From NCBI GenBank assembly GCA_965268555.1, contig OZ254174.1, positions 930,001 through 994,000 on the forward strand: DNA of 64,000 nucleotides, given 5' to 3'. Positions 17,502-27,064 of this stretch are shown one piece after another; the first letter of the stretch is position 1; every line of letters begins with the position of its first letter. Both the position numbers and the translations under genes were made by a program. The stretch is from AAA044-D11 sp965268555 (GTDB taxonomy: Bacteria > Actinomycetota > Actinomycetes > Nanopelagicales > Nanopelagicaceae). The notes beneath the pieces are model-generated. The model was not told where the DNA came from, did no database searches, and saw only the letters and a program-made list of their open reading frames with translations.

Positions 17502-18621
17502 ATTTGTTGAGATTTTTGCCAAGCAACCAGATTTAATCGCATGCGCTCCCGGCCGGGTCAATCTGATTGGCGAACACGTTGATTTTCTAGATGGCTTCGT
17601 ACTCCCCTTTGCAATATCTGATGTAACTACCGTTGCCATTGCTAAGAATTCAAGTAACTCGATAAGAGTTGCATCGATTCAGAAAGATTGCGCAGTAACC
17701 ACAGTTGATATTTCAAAAATTTCGCCGATGACGGGTGAGCCATGGACTCGTTATCCAATTGGTGCGATCTGGGCCTTGGGACCACAAGCTCTTACAACTG
17801 GATTAGATATTCTGGTTGACGGCCGCGTGCCATTAGGCGCAGGTCTCTCTTCAAGCGCCGCGCTTGAATGTGCGGTAGTCACAGCAGTTAATGAACTCTT
17901 CAATTTAAAACTTTCGCTTCCGGAATTAGCTCGTATTGCTCAAAAAGGTGAGAATGTTTATGTCGGAATGCCTTGTGGAATTATGGATCAATCTGTTTCA
18001 TTGATGGCGCACGAAGGAAATGCGCTCTTGTTAGATACTCGTGATTTATCAACGGAGCAAATCCCATTTGATATTGCACCGCTCGGTCTTGAACTTCTCG
18101 TGATTGATACCCAAGTTCATCATGCACTTGTTGATGGTGGATATGCTGAAAGGCGAGCATCTTGCGAGAAAGCGGTCGCAGATTTAGGGATTACCTCGCT
18201 AAGAGATATTTCAGTCACAGAGTTCGAAGCTCGCAAATCTGAGTTAGATCCAAAAACTTATATCCGCGCCTTTCACGGAGTAACCGAGATGAAGCGAGTG
18301 CTAGATGCTGTTGATCTTCTAAAGAACGGTGACTTCGTTGGTTTTGGCGAAATCGTAACTCTTGCTCACCAGTCACTTCGAGATAATTACACAGTCTCCT
18401 GCCCAGAATTAGATTTAGCAGCGGATACCGCAAATAAGTTTGGCGCACTTGGAGCTCGCATGATTGGTGGCGGTTTTGGTGGAAGTGCTATCGCCTTGAT
18501 TAAGGCTAAAGATAGTGAATTGATTAAATCTGAAATAAAAAGTGCATTTATGTCTGCAAAATTTAAGGCGCCAAGATTCTTTTCAGCGCTTCCCAGCCAA
18601 GGTGCTGCTCTAATTAATTAA
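17482..18621 (+). CDS. galK: Galactokinase
   Basis: This GHMP kinase phosphorylates galactose at C1. It shows the galactokinase signature GRVNLIGEHVDFLDGF, the ATP-binding VPLGAGLSSSAALE and the C-terminal GARMIGGGFGGSAIAL. I chose the ATG at 17482, which has a GGGAAG sequence nine bases upstream; the frame also allows an ATG at 17464. Either start overlaps the end of galE, so the two genes are coupled. Its stop overlaps that of the convergent ACT-domain gene by eight bases. Confidence 0.93.
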   Translation: MPQLASKFVEIFAKQPDLIACAPGRVNLIGEHVDFLDGFVLPFAISDVTTVAIAKNSSNSIRVASIQKDCAVTTVDISKISPMTGEPWTRYPIGAIWALGPQALTTGLDILVDGRVPLGAGLSSSAALECAVVTAVNELFNLKLSLPELARIAQKGENVYVGMPCGIMDQSVSLMAHEGNALLLDTRDLSTEQIPFDIAPLGLELLVIDTQVHHALVDGGYAERRASCEKAVADLGITSLRDISVTEFEARKSELDPKTYIRAFHGVTEMKRVLDAVDLLKNGDFVGFGEIVTLAHQSLRDNYTVSCPELDLAADTANKFGALGARMIGGGFGGSAIALIKAKDSELIKSEIKSAFMSAKFKAPRFFSALPSQGAALIN

Positions 18622-18853
18622 TCGGGCTAATAGAAATAACTTCTACGCCGCCGATATCTCCTAGAACACCCAATAAATCTGTTGGATCTGAACCTGGGAT
18701 TGCGATTACGAAGTCATCAATTCCTCGACCCGCTTCACTCTTAACCACAACGATAGATTTGATATCGCCGCCGGCAAATCCAATTGCAGAAGCTACTGCG
18801 CCAAGAGAGCCTGGGCGATCGGGAAGCGCTATTTGCACATTGAATTGGGCCAT
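18614..18853 (-). CDS. ACT-domain protein
   Basis: A 79-residue protein consisting of a single ACT fold: FNVQIALPDRPGSLGAVASAIG is the ligand-binding loop, followed by GGDIKSIVVV. ACT domains bind amino acids or similar small ligands to control enzymes. Free-standing ones are often regulatory partners or remnants, and no partner is evident here. It lies nine bases downstream of the DoxX-Rieske gene on the same strand. Confidence 0.8.
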   Translation of the reverse strand: MAQFNVQIALPDRPGSLGAVASAIGFAGGDIKSIVVVKSEAGRGIDDFVIAIPGSDPTDLLGVLGDIGGVEVISISPIN

Positions 18854-18862
18854 GAGTAAATC

Positions 18863-19741
18863 TTATATCTGAACTATGTCTGTGCCTTTTATGGCAACGT
18901 TTATTTTTGGCAATGAAATCTTGGTTGGGCCACTTACCGCAGCGCCATCTTTGTTTGGATCAAACTGCGCGCCATGACAAGGGCAGGCAAGAAGTTTGGA
19001 TTTAGCATCAAAGCCAACTGCGCAGCCTTGATGGGTACAGATTGTCGAATAGGCAAAGACTCCCGCTTTAGTTCTAAATAACATAGCCGGCGAACCATCT
19101 GCTGCGACGAAATCCTTGGTTGAACCAACTGGGAAATCAACAAGCTTTGCAATAGCAGTTCCGGTTTCTGGAGTCGGATTTGAAGTTCTAAATCGACCAC
19201 CAGCAAAAATTGCTGCTACGGATGCTGCGGCTATTCCAAGAATTCGTAGTACTTCGCGACGATCACGAAGATCTGGCATTAGCGCAGTTACATGTCGGCC
19301 TTTGGTATTTTGACGAACTAAGAAGAAAAGCGCAATCCAAAGAATTGCATATGCAGTATCACTGCCAAGGAAGTATGGCTTTACGGTCCAGGTTGCGGAA
19401 AGCCAGAGCGTGATTGAAAGCAAGAAACCGCCAAGGGCCGCAAGCTCTAGCGCAATACCTGTAAGTGTCGCAATCCCAATTGCAAATTCGCTCAGCATTA
19501 TCAACCAACCAAATGCCGTTGCATTTTCAATCATATGCTTCAAAATAAATGAGATAGGGGATGTATCAAGATAGCTTGTGATTTGGGCGCCGATGTAATG
19601 CGCAGATTTTGGATCTAAGAATCCGGGATCAGTAGCTTTATTCCAACCACCGTAAATAAAAGTAACTCCAAGGAAGAGTCGAATTATTCGTGCTGCAACC
19701 GGAGTGTTCTGCCATGACTTAGAAAAACTGTAATTCGCCAT
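18863..19741 (-). CDS. DoxX-like membrane domain fused to a Rieske 2Fe-2S domain
   Basis: The 292-residue fusion has a four-helix DoxX/DoxD-like membrane domain at about residues 15-145 (RLFLGVTFIYGGWNKATDP is typical). An RRE-containing linker and a further membrane-anchoring helix (residues 160-185) follow. The C-terminal Rieske domain carries CTHQGC and CPCHG about 17 residues apart, both complete for cluster binding. This suggests a membrane redox protein that takes electrons to or from quinones on the outer face. Its substrate is unknown. Confidence 0.82.
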   Translation of the reverse strand: MANYSFSKSWQNTPVAARIIRLFLGVTFIYGGWNKATDPGFLDPKSAHYIGAQITSYLDTSPISFILKHMIENATAFGWLIMLSEFAIGIATLTGIALELAALGGFLLSITLWLSATWTVKPYFLGSDTAYAILWIALFFLVRQNTKGRHVTALMPDLRDRREVLRILGIAAASVAAIFAGGRFRTSNPTPETGTAIAKLVDFPVGSTKDFVAADGSPAMLFRTKAGVFAYSTICTHQGCAVGFDAKSKLLACPCHGAQFDPNKDGAAVSGPTKISLPKINVAIKGTDIVQI

Positions 19742-19773
19742 TTAACAGATCCCTTCGAAATTTGAGGGTAGAG

Positions 19774-19846
19774 CTCCCTCACTTGGACTCGAACCAAGAA
19801 CCTGCCGATTAACAGTCGGCTGCTCTGCCAATTGAGCTATGAGGGA
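19774..19846 (-). tRNA. tRNA-Asn (anticodon GTT)
   Basis: On the minus strand the acceptor arm TCCCTCA pairs with TGAGGGA, the D arm is AGCTCAATTGGCAGAGC, and the anticodon stem CCGAC/GTCGG-type pairing encloses CTGTTAA with anticodon GTT. The T arm has GGTTCGAGTCC, and the discriminator is G. The CCA end is not encoded, unlike the tRNA-Met in this window. It lies between dnaG and the DoxX-Rieske gene. Confidence 0.93.
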
Positions 19847-19890
19847 TTATCTAGTTATTGAACGTGCGAACTATATCTGAAGCGTGCGGG

Positions 19891-21738
19891 CTAGCCCAAC
19901 TCGCCCAAAGCGGCATCTTTCTGAACTCGGCGCTCGGCCTCCATGGCTACTAGGGCGGAGAAAGTCTCGTTGTATTGCGCTTCATTCTCAGTTGGATTCA
20001 AGCGTTGTAACGTCGATTTAATTTCTGCGATAGATCTGCTCAAAGCGACTTCGCGTAGTCGAGCAAAGATTGCAGCGATATATCGCTCTGAAATTTCGCG
20101 GTCGGTACGGATTGGTTCAACAGTTAATTCCGTTATCAGCGCACGAATATCTTCACTCTCGCTGCTCTCAAGTAACTTTTGGATATTGAATTCTGACACC
20201 TGATTGATTTGGGAATCAATTTGTGTGCGAAGTTGGTGGTAAGCCCAATATGAAAATGCATTCTTCTCTAGCAGAGACCAATCCTTTGCCATCTCTGGAT
20301 ACTGCAACTTAATTTTCAATACTTCGCGCTCCATCATTAAAATTGGATCCCGCAGATTTACCTCTGATTGAACTGCGGGCTCAAGGTTCTGCGATGGCAC
20401 ACTTCGGGTTGAACTCTTCTTGATGGCATTTGTGACAATATCAACTTCCAGGCCTAACCAGCCGGCGACTAGGCGGGCATATTCGGGGCGAAGGGAGGCA
20501 TCACGAATCTTCCCTATTAGTGGTGCAACTTGGTTTAGCGCAGATACTCGACCTTCGGCAGAGTTAACATCGTATTTTGCAATCTCGCTTTTAATTGCAA
20601 ATTCAAATAATGGAACTCGACGTGCAATTAAATCTCGCACCGCAGCGTCGCCAGATGCAATACGTAGATCACATGGATCCATTCCTGAAGGCTCTACCGC
20701 AACAAAAGTTTGGGCAACAAATTTTTGATCATCATCAAAAGCTCGAAGCGCAGCCTTCTGTCCTGCAGCATCACCATCAAATGTAAAAATAACTTCGCCA
20801 CGAAAGGCGTCGTCATCCATCAATAATCTTCGAATAACTCTGATGTGATCGTCACCAAATGCCGTTCCGCAGGTTGCGACTGCGGTTGTGATTCCTGCTA
20901 AGTGAGCTGCCATAACATCGGTATAGCCCTCGACAATTACAACTTGGCGCTTCTTAGCGATCTCTTTCTTCGCCATATCAAGCCCGTAGAGAATCTGACT
21001 CTTCTTATATATCGGTGTTTCTGCGGTATTCAAATACTTTGGGCCTTGATCAACTTCATCACTTGCAAGTTTGCGTGCACCAAATCCGACTACATCACCA
21101 GAAATGTCTTTGATTGGCCAGACTAAACGATTGCGATATCTGTCGATTGGACCTTTAGTTCCATCTTTACTTAATCCAGCAAGTGAAAGTTCGGAATCGG
21201 TAAAACCTAAAGTCTTTAGATGCTTGTAAAGGCCATCCCATTCATCCGGTGCATACCCAACGCCAAATTGCTCGGCAGCTGATTTATCAAAGCCGCGCTT
21301 CTGTAAGAATTCTCTACCTACTTGAGCGGTGCCTGGAAGATTTAGTTGTTCGCGATAGAAATTCATTGCTGCAATATTTGCGGCAACCAACCTTGAGCGA
21401 TTAATACTTGGTCCGGTATTGGTATTTGTGCCGTCATAGCGCAAGGTGTAACTCATGCGGTCGGCTAATCTTTCAACAGATTCCGAGAAGGAGAGGTGAT
21501 CCATCTTCATCAGAAATGCGATTACATCCCCACCAACGCCACAACCAAAGCAGTGAAAGAAACCCTTGCTTGGCGTTACATGGAATGACGGACTTTTCTC
21601 ATCGTGAAATGGACAGAGGCCTTTCTTCTGACCTCCACCAGCGCTCTTTAATTGAACGAAGTCGCCAACAACATCATCTATCGCACTGTTGTCGCGCACA
21701 TAAGTAACATCTTCATCGCGAATTCGACCGGAAGCCAT
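19891..21738 (-). CDS. dnaG: DNA primase
   Basis: The 615-residue protein makes RNA primers for replication. The N-terminal CHC2 zinc finger is intact (CPFHDEKSPSFHV then FHCFGCGVGGDV). The central Toprim catalytic domain has VEGYTDVMAAH and FDGDAAGQKA. A helical helicase-binding region forms the C-terminus. The ATG is preceded by a -10-like TAAGAT ending six bases upstream, inside the end of dgt. It therefore probably has its own leaderless promoter as well as readthrough from dgt, whose stop is four bases away. Confidence 0.95.
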   Translation of the reverse strand: MASGRIRDEDVTYVRDNSAIDDVVGDFVQLKSAGGGQKKGLCPFHDEKSPSFHVTPSKGFFHCFGCGVGGDVIAFLMKMDHLSFSESVERLADRMSYTLRYDGTNTNTGPSINRSRLVAANIAAMNFYREQLNLPGTAQVGREFLQKRGFDKSAAEQFGVGYAPDEWDGLYKHLKTLGFTDSELSLAGLSKDGTKGPIDRYRNRLVWPIKDISGDVVGFGARKLASDEVDQGPKYLNTAETPIYKKSQILYGLDMAKKEIAKKRQVVIVEGYTDVMAAHLAGITTAVATCGTAFGDDHIRVIRRLLMDDDAFRGEVIFTFDGDAAGQKAALRAFDDDQKFVAQTFVAVEPSGMDPCDLRIASGDAAVRDLIARRVPLFEFAIKSEIAKYDVNSAEGRVSALNQVAPLIGKIRDASLRPEYARLVAGWLGLEVDIVTNAIKKSSTRSVPSQNLEPAVQSEVNLRDPILMMEREVLKIKLQYPEMAKDWSLLEKNAFSYWAYHQLRTQIDSQINQVSEFNIQKLLESSESEDIRALITELTVEPIRTDREISERYIAAIFARLREVALSRSIAEIKSTLQRLNPTENEAQYNETFSALVAMEAERRVQKDAALGELG

Positions 21739-21742
21739 GGGG

Positions 21743-22978
21743 TTATCTTAATCGCGCAGATAGCGCGATCGCCCCTGGGTCGGTTAATGATGCGACCTGG
21801 TCAATTACTACTCGCAGCCTTGCAGCATCAGTTGTGGCACGCTCCCAATCTTGTAAGAAGAAAGTCTCTAGCGTATTTGGTGCGTCCTTTAGAACCGCTG
21901 CTACGAGTTCGTGAATCAAAACTTGTTCATTGTCATATCGCTTGGCTGATGTTGCAGAGTTAATAATGTAAAAACCGGCTAGCGATTTAAGAAGTGCAAC
22001 CTCAACGCGTTGAGCCCGCGGAACAACTAAATTAGCGTTATATCGAGTTAAATCTCCTTGACCATATTGTGCACGAGTCGCTTCTTCGGCGACGCGGGCA
22101 AATCTTCCGACAAGTTGGCTTGCTAAATCTTTTAACCCAGCAAGTGCTCGATGGCTGCCATCGTAAGCTTTAGGCCAACAAGAAAGTTTCTGTAAATTCT
22201 CAAGTGCCACTCGGGCTTCATCAATAGTGATATCTGCCAGATTATCTAATTGCGCATCCTTATAAATATCTTGAAAATCATTTGTTAAATCATTTAACTT
22301 AACCTGCCCGGTTACTAGTGCATCTTCGAGGTCATGAACGCTATAGGCCACATCATCTGACCAATCCATAATCTGGGCTTCAAATGATTGACTTCCTACC
22401 GGGGCGCCTTCACGCACCCAATTAAAAATCTCTAAGTCATCATCGTAAACCCCAAACTTGCGGGCATTTGTTGCACGAGGCCATGGATACTTTGTAGCCG
22501 CATCCAGACTTGCTCTAGTTAGATTCAAGCCAAGTGAAATTCCATCTACATCAACTGTCTTTGCTTCAAGTCGAACAAGTAAGCGAAATGATTGGGCATT
22601 TCCTTCAAAGCCACCGCATGCAAGAGCAACTTCATTCAGTGCATCTTCGCCATTGTGACCAAAAGGTGGATGGCCAATGTCATGTGCAAGACAGGCACCT
22701 TCCATCAAATCTGGATCGGCGCCAAGTGCTGCGCCAAGTTCACGCCCTACTTGTGCGCATTCAAGAGAATGCGAAAGTCTGGTTCTCGGAAAATCTGTTG
22801 CCCATGGAACTGCGACTTGAGTTTTGGCTGCAAGTCTGCGGAGTGCGAATGAATGAATAATTCGCGCGCGATCTCTCGCGAACTCAGTTCGTCCCAAACG
22901 TTTTGCAGGTTCATCTAAAAAGCGCGCGCGATCGAATTCGCTATAACCTGGATGTTCAATCGCTGCCTTTAAAACCAT
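21743..22978 (-). CDS. dgt: Deoxyguanosinetriphosphate triphosphohydrolase-like protein
   Basis: This 411-residue HD-domain phosphohydrolase would cleave dNTPs to deoxynucleosides and triphosphate. The metal ligands are visible: RLSHSLE (about residue 67), CLAHDIGHPPFGHNGE (about residues 105-118) and the aspartate in WSDDVAYSVHD (about residue 208). It has the length of the actinobacterial dgt-like group. The neighbour dnaG four bases downstream is the usual actinobacterial arrangement and links dNTP pools with replication. Confidence 0.92.
   Translation of the reverse strand: MVLKAAIEHPGYSEFDRARFLDEPAKRLGRTEFARDRARIIHSFALRRLAAKTQVAVPWATDFPRTRLSHSLECAQVGRELGAALGADPDLMEGACLAHDIGHPPFGHNGEDALNEVALACGGFEGNAQSFRLLVRLEAKTVDVDGISLGLNLTRASLDAATKYPWPRATNARKFGVYDDDLEIFNWVREGAPVGSQSFEAQIMDWSDDVAYSVHDLEDALVTGQVKLNDLTNDFQDIYKDAQLDNLADITIDEARVALENLQKLSCWPKAYDGSHRALAGLKDLASQLVGRFARVAEEATRAQYGQGDLTRYNANLVVPRAQRVEVALLKSLAGFYIINSATSAKRYDNEQVLIHELVAAVLKDAPNTLETFFLQDWERATTDAARLRVVIDQVASLTDPGAIALSARLR
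21745..21750 (-). promoter_or_regulatory. -10 hexamer of dnaG
   Basis: TAAGAT on the minus strand overlaps the last codons of dgt and ends six bases before the dnaG ATG. Confidence 0.45.
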
Positions 22979-23002
22979 AGTGTCGTAACCCTAACTCCTT
23001 AT

Positions 23003-23632
23003 TTAATTCTTAACTTGGTCGGTTAGGTGAATACCATGCCGGCCAACGGTGACATAGGCCAGATATGCGGCTGTTTCTCGCACTAAATACCGGAAGCTTG
23101 AATTGGATGTCGAAGCTGGTCCCGTTTTAGTTGGGGCGCAAGTGGCAGAAATCTTTAAATCTTCTGCCATGGTTATCGCGCGCAAGCAGTGATATTGATC
23201 AGTAACAATAATTGCCGACGCTAAATTCAATTTCTTCATAACACTGACATAGCTCTCGGTACTTGCCAAAGTATCTCTGCCATATGGAATTGAATCAACA
23301 TATTTACGGCTTACCCCATGGTCAACTAACCAATAGAAACCACTCGCCGCTTCAGTTGTGCGATCACCAGGCGCACGTGAACCAACTGTAAGAATTCGTG
23401 GTGCAAGCTTTGCTTCAAAAATTCGCTTAGCTTCAAGCAACCGTGCTTCCAAAACTGGGCTTGGAACGCCATCGAATTGCGCCGCGCCTAAAACAATAAT
23501 TGCATCACTCGCCACTGGCTTTGTGTGATTAGCGGTGTACCAAACTTTTCCACCAATATAAAGCGGAAGTACTATTACAACCAAAAGTGCAAGAGCAATT
23601 GTTCGTTTAATAATTCGGAATATCAGGAACAA
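23003..23632 (-). CDS. DUF218 / SanA-YdcF family membrane-anchored protein
   Basis: The 209-residue protein has one N-terminal membrane helix (about residues 8-30) and an extracytoplasmic DUF218 domain. The domain has DAIIVLGAAQFDGVPSP, GSRAPGDRTTEA and VTDQYHCLRA, matching the SanA/YdcF family. E. coli SanA affects envelope barrier function, but the biochemical activity is unknown. It lies between dusB (two bases upstream) and dgt in the glyS-dusB-DUF218-dgt-dnaG run. Confidence 0.83.
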   Translation of the reverse strand: MFLIFRIIKRTIALALLVVIVLPLYIGGKVWYTANHTKPVASDAIIVLGAAQFDGVPSPVLEARLLEAKRIFEAKLAPRILTVGSRAPGDRTTEAASGFYWLVDHGVSRKYVDSIPYGRDTLASTESYVSVMKKLNLASAIIVTDQYHCLRAITMAEDLKISATCAPTKTGPASTSNSSFRYLVRETAAYLAYVTVGRHGIHLTDQVKN

Positions 23633-23634
23633 AA

Positions 23635-24804
23635 TTAGCCACCCGAAACTGAATCATCAATAGTTATTTCAGGGATTTCAAATGGATCTTCAAGCCAACC
23701 ATCTGGCAGATGAACTGGACGACCATGACTTGTTCTACCTCTTGGTGATTCACCAACTTCAATTGGATAAGGCTGATCTTCGAGTTGGCTAAGCAAATAT
23801 TCCAATTCACCAAGCGATGCAACCATTCCAAACTTGCTGCGCAGTTCGCGCGGAACGGTAAATCCCTTTAAATACCAGGCCATATGTTTACGTAAATCTC
23901 GCATCGCCCGACCTTCGGCTTCGAAGAATTCAATAAGCAACTGACCATGACGAAGCATGATGTTGCGAACCTCAAAGAGTGATGGTGTCATTCTGGAATC
24001 AGATCCGTTGAATGCCGAAACTAAATCGGCGAACAACCAAGGACGTCCTAAACAACCTCGGCCTACAACAACGCCAGCACACCCGGTTTCATTCATCATT
24101 CGAACCCCATCGGCTCCTGACCAAATATCACCGTTACCTAGTACCGGAACTCCTGTTGGGGCAAGGTGTTCAACAAGTCGAGAGATCGCAGACCAATCTG
24201 CTTTTCCTTCATACATCTGTGATGCATATCGACCGTGAAGCGCAACCCAAGCAACTCCCGCATCAGCAGCGGCTTTACTCGCAGTTAAGTAAGTTTCATT
24301 CTCGGGATCAATTCCAATTCGCATCTTTACAGTCACTGGAACACCAAACGGTTTCGCAGCATTTACTGCAGCGCTAACTATTTGCGAGAAGAGAGTCTGC
24401 TTGTATGGCAGAGCTGATCCCCCACCGCGCCTTGTTACTTTTGGAACCGGGCAACCAAAATTTAAATCGATGTGATCGGCTAAATTTTCTTCCATTAATA
24501 ATTTAACGGCCATTGCCGTAACTCTTGGATCAACTGCATAAAGCTGTACTGATCTTGGTGTCTCACCTTTGCCTGGTGTAATCAGACGCATCGTCTCTGG
24601 ATGTCTTTCAATTAGTGCGCGCGCGGTCACCATCTCGGAAACAAATAACCCAGCACCTTGTTCGCGACATAAGGTACGAAATGCCGAGTTTGTGATTCCA
24701 GCCATTGGTGCAAGAACAACCGGTGTATCTAAAACCACCTGGTTATTCGCGAATTGGCCATTAGCAATTGGAAGAACCAGTGGTTTATGAGATTTGGTTA
24801 GCAA
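23635..24804 (-). CDS. dusB: tRNA-dihydrouridine synthase B
   Basis: The 389-residue FMN enzyme reduces specific uridines in the tRNA D loop. It shows VVLAPMAGITNSAFR at about residue 30, the catalytic-cysteine motif NFGCPVPKVTRRGGGSAL, KMRIG, the ALHGRYASQMYEG segment and the phosphate-binding GNGDIWSG. The start overlaps the end of glyS by seven bases. Two tRNA-related genes therefore lead this operon. Confidence 0.93.
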   Translation of the reverse strand: MLTKSHKPLVLPIANGQFANNQVVLDTPVVLAPMAGITNSAFRTLCREQGAGLFVSEMVTARALIERHPETMRLITPGKGETPRSVQLYAVDPRVTAMAVKLLMEENLADHIDLNFGCPVPKVTRRGGGSALPYKQTLFSQIVSAAVNAAKPFGVPVTVKMRIGIDPENETYLTASKAAADAGVAWVALHGRYASQMYEGKADWSAISRLVEHLAPTGVPVLGNGDIWSGADGVRMMNETGCAGVVVGRGCLGRPWLFADLVSAFNGSDSRMTPSLFEVRNIMLRHGQLLIEFFEAEGRAMRDLRKHMAWYLKGFTVPRELRSKFGMVASLGELEYLLSQLEDQPYPIEVGESPRGRTSHGRPVHLPDGWLEDPFEIPEITIDDSVSGG

Positions 24805-26177
24805 CCCAACAACCTTGGCGCAAGCCAGTTTTGAACTTGATCAATGCTAATTCGTTCCTGTGCCATAGTGTCGCGTTCGCGAATAGTCACAGCGTTATCT
24901 TCAAGTGATTCAAAATCAACGGTGATGCAATATGGAGTCCCAATTTCATCTTGGCGACGATAGCGACGGCCAATTGCGCCAGCATCATCAAAATCAACTG
25001 ACCAGTTCTGACGAAGTTGCGCAGCAAGGTCGCGTGCCTTCGGTGAGAGATCAGCGTTTCTAGATAGTGGAAGAACTGCAACCTTGATTGGAGCCAATCG
25101 GTAATCCAATTTCATAACAGCCCGCTTCTCCATCTCGCCTTTAGCATTAGGAGCTTCATCTTCGGTGTAAGCATCCATCATGAAGGTAAGTGCGCAACGA
25201 TCTACGCCTGCTGCAGGTTCGATGACAAAAGGTACCCAACGCTCATTCTTCTCTTGGTCAAACCATGAGAGATCTTTTCCGGATGCTGCGCCATGCGCCT
25301 TTAAATCGAAATCGGTACGGCTTGCAATTCCTTCAAGCTCGCCCCATTCGGTGCCGTTGAATTCAAATTTATATTCGATATCAACTGTTCGCTTTGAATA
25401 ATGTGACAACTTCTCTTTTGGATGTTCAAATAAGCGAAGTCGATCCGGATTAATACCTAAATTCTTATACCAATCCAGGCGAGTATCGATCCAGTATTGG
25501 TGCCAATCTTCATCTGTTCCTGGCACTACGAAAAATTCCATCTCCATCTGCTCGAATTCACGAGTACGGAAAATAAAGTTTCCTGGAGTAATTTCATTTC
25601 TAAAAGATTTACCAATTTGGCCAATACCAAATGGTGGCTTCTTGCGAGAAGTTGTTGCTACATTCTCAAAGTTAATAAAGATACCTTGAGCGGTTTCTGG
25701 GCGAAGATATGCCATTCCTGATTCATCTTCGACGGCGCCAAGATAAGTTTTAAGTAGACCAGAGAATTGTTTTGGCGCAGTGAACTTTCCTTTGTTGCCA
25801 CAGTTTGGGCAATTAACTTCAGCCATTGATTCTGGCTTGCGCTTATTCTTGGCTTCGAAAGCCTCTTCCAAATGATCTGCGCGATATCGCTTGTGGCACT
25901 CGGTGCACTCAGTTAGTGGATCAGTAAAAGTTTCCACGTGGCCTGACGCTTCCCAAACTTCACGGGCAAGAATTACGCAAGAATCTAAACCAACAACATC
26001 TTCGCGACCTTGAACCATCGCACGCCACCATTGGCGCTTCACATTATTCTTTAACTCAACTCCAAGTGGACCGTAATCCCAAGAGGCGCGAAGTCCGCCA
26101 TAAATTTCTGATGAGGGATAAACGAAACCTCTACGTTTTGCGAGGCTAACTATTGTTTCTAAACGATCTGCGGCCAT
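24798..26177 (-). CDS. glyS: Glycyl-tRNA synthetase (single-chain alpha2 type)
   Basis: The class II synthetase charges tRNA-Gly. From the chosen start (MAADRLETIVSLAKRRGFVYPSSEIYGG) it has 459 residues, the normal length. An ATG four codons upstream and a long open stretch beyond it are rejected because a GGAG ribosome binding site lies six bases before 26177. Motif 2 is seen in FRNEITPGNFIFRTREFEQMEMEFF-type sequence, and a CxxC pair is inserted near residue 95 and again later. It is the first gene of the minus-strand operon and is divergent from the zinc module. Confidence 0.95.
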   Translation of the reverse strand: MAADRLETIVSLAKRRGFVYPSSEIYGGLRASWDYGPLGVELKNNVKRQWWRAMVQGREDVVGLDSCVILAREVWEASGHVETFTDPLTECTECHKRYRADHLEEAFEAKNKRKPESMAEVNCPNCGNKGKFTAPKQFSGLLKTYLGAVEDESGMAYLRPETAQGIFINFENVATTSRKKPPFGIGQIGKSFRNEITPGNFIFRTREFEQMEMEFFVVPGTDEDWHQYWIDTRLDWYKNLGINPDRLRLFEHPKEKLSHYSKRTVDIEYKFEFNGTEWGELEGIASRTDFDLKAHGAASGKDLSWFDQEKNERWVPFVIEPAAGVDRCALTFMMDAYTEDEAPNAKGEMEKRAVMKLDYRLAPIKVAVLPLSRNADLSPKARDLAAQLRQNWSVDFDDAGAIGRRYRRQDEIGTPYCITVDFESLEDNAVTIRERDTMAQERISIDQVQNWLAPRLLGC

Positions 26178-26278
26178 TAATTTCTCCATCCGGCTGGCTG
26201 TCGGCGAAAAGCAACGAGCGTTGCAATCGTGGCTTAAGTTTAACGCCCAATCACGCCTAGATCTGGTCTTTGGGATGG

Positions 26279-26299
26279 AAATGAAAACCATTTTCATTT
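26279..26299 (+). promoter_or_regulatory. Zur operator overlapping the zinc importer promoter
   Basis: AAATGAAAA and TTTTCATTT form a perfect inverted repeat of nine-base arms around CCA. It closely resembles the known actinobacterial Zur consensus (TGAAAATGATTTTCA-like). It ends four bases before the -10 TATCTT (26304-26309) of the ZIP gene, so binding would block RNA polymerase. Zur itself is encoded two genes on. Confidence 0.85.
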
Positions 26300-26303
26300 G
26301 TGC

Positions 26304-26309
26304 TATCTT
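26304..26309 (+). promoter_or_regulatory. -10 hexamer of the zinc operon
   Basis: TATCTT with a TG-containing upstream context ends six bases before the ATG at 26316. It fixes that ATG as the start rather than the in-frame TTG at 26298, which lies within the operator. Confidence 0.6.
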
Positions 26310-26315
26310 CCAGCT

Positions 26316-27059
26316 ATGAATATCGCCATCGCACTTGCCGCACTAACAGCCGTAGCAACAACCTCAGGTGGCTTCCTCGCCATCCGCTCTCGGGATCGAC
26401 TCCACCTAGTACTCGGACTATCAGCGGGATTACTTCTGGGCTTAGTTGCTTTCGATCTACTTCCAGAAGTCTTTGAGTTAAATACCAATCGTTATGGCGG
26501 AGTTCCAGTTGTATCCCTCGCATTTGTTGGTGGCTTCTTAGCGCTGCACTTCGCTGAGCAATTCTTCGGTTCACACGAACCAGCTGAATCTGATTACGGC
26601 CACGACCATAAACACTCTTCTAATATCGCTGGAACTATGGGCGCACTTGCAATGGGCGGCCACGTATTTCTAGATGGCATCGCGCTTGGTCTCGCATTCC
26701 AAGTAAGTAACGCACTTGGCTTTGCAGTATTCATTGCAATTTTGGCCCACGCATTTAGTGATGGTTTAAATACCGTTTCTTTATTAATCAAGAGCGGTCA
26801 TTGGAATAAGCGCTCATATCTTTTATTGGGACTTGATGCAGTAATGCGTATTTCAGGCGCGGCACTTGGAACATACATAACAATTAGCGATCCAATCCTT
26901 GGTCTCTATCTTGCAACTTTTGCTGGTTTCGTTATTTACCTTGCGACTTCGCATATTTTGCCGGAAGCGCATTCACGCCATCCATCTAAATTGACAATGC
27001 TGGCCACAGTAATTGGCGCAGTCGCAATGTGGCTCATTGTTGGAAATATTGGCGAATAA
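26316..27059 (+). CDS. ZIP family zinc importer
   Basis: The 247-residue polytopic membrane protein has about eight helices. A histidine-rich loop (GHDHKHSS, about residue 95) and the ZIP metal-site helices GGHVFLDGIALGLA and AHAFSDGLNTVSL are typical of the GufA/ZupT-like branch. The upstream operator and the downstream Zur gene point to zinc uptake under zinc limitation. The start at 26316 was chosen because of the promoter position. Confidence 0.88.
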   Translation: MNIAIALAALTAVATTSGGFLAIRSRDRLHLVLGLSAGLLLGLVAFDLLPEVFELNTNRYGGVPVVSLAFVGGFLALHFAEQFFGSHEPAESDYGHDHKHSSNIAGTMGALAMGGHVFLDGIALGLAFQVSNALGFAVFIAILAHAFSDGLNTVSLLIKSGHWNKRSYLLLGLDAVMRISGAALGTYITISDPILGLYLATFAGFVIYLATSHILPEAHSRHPSKLTMLATVIGAVAMWLIVGNIGE

Positions 27060-27064
27060 AACTT

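Noticed and set aside
26178..26297. Longer N-terminal form of glycyl-tRNA synthetase reaching into the Zur operator
   Set aside because: A good ribosome binding site precedes the internal ATG at 26177, and the extension is not family-like.
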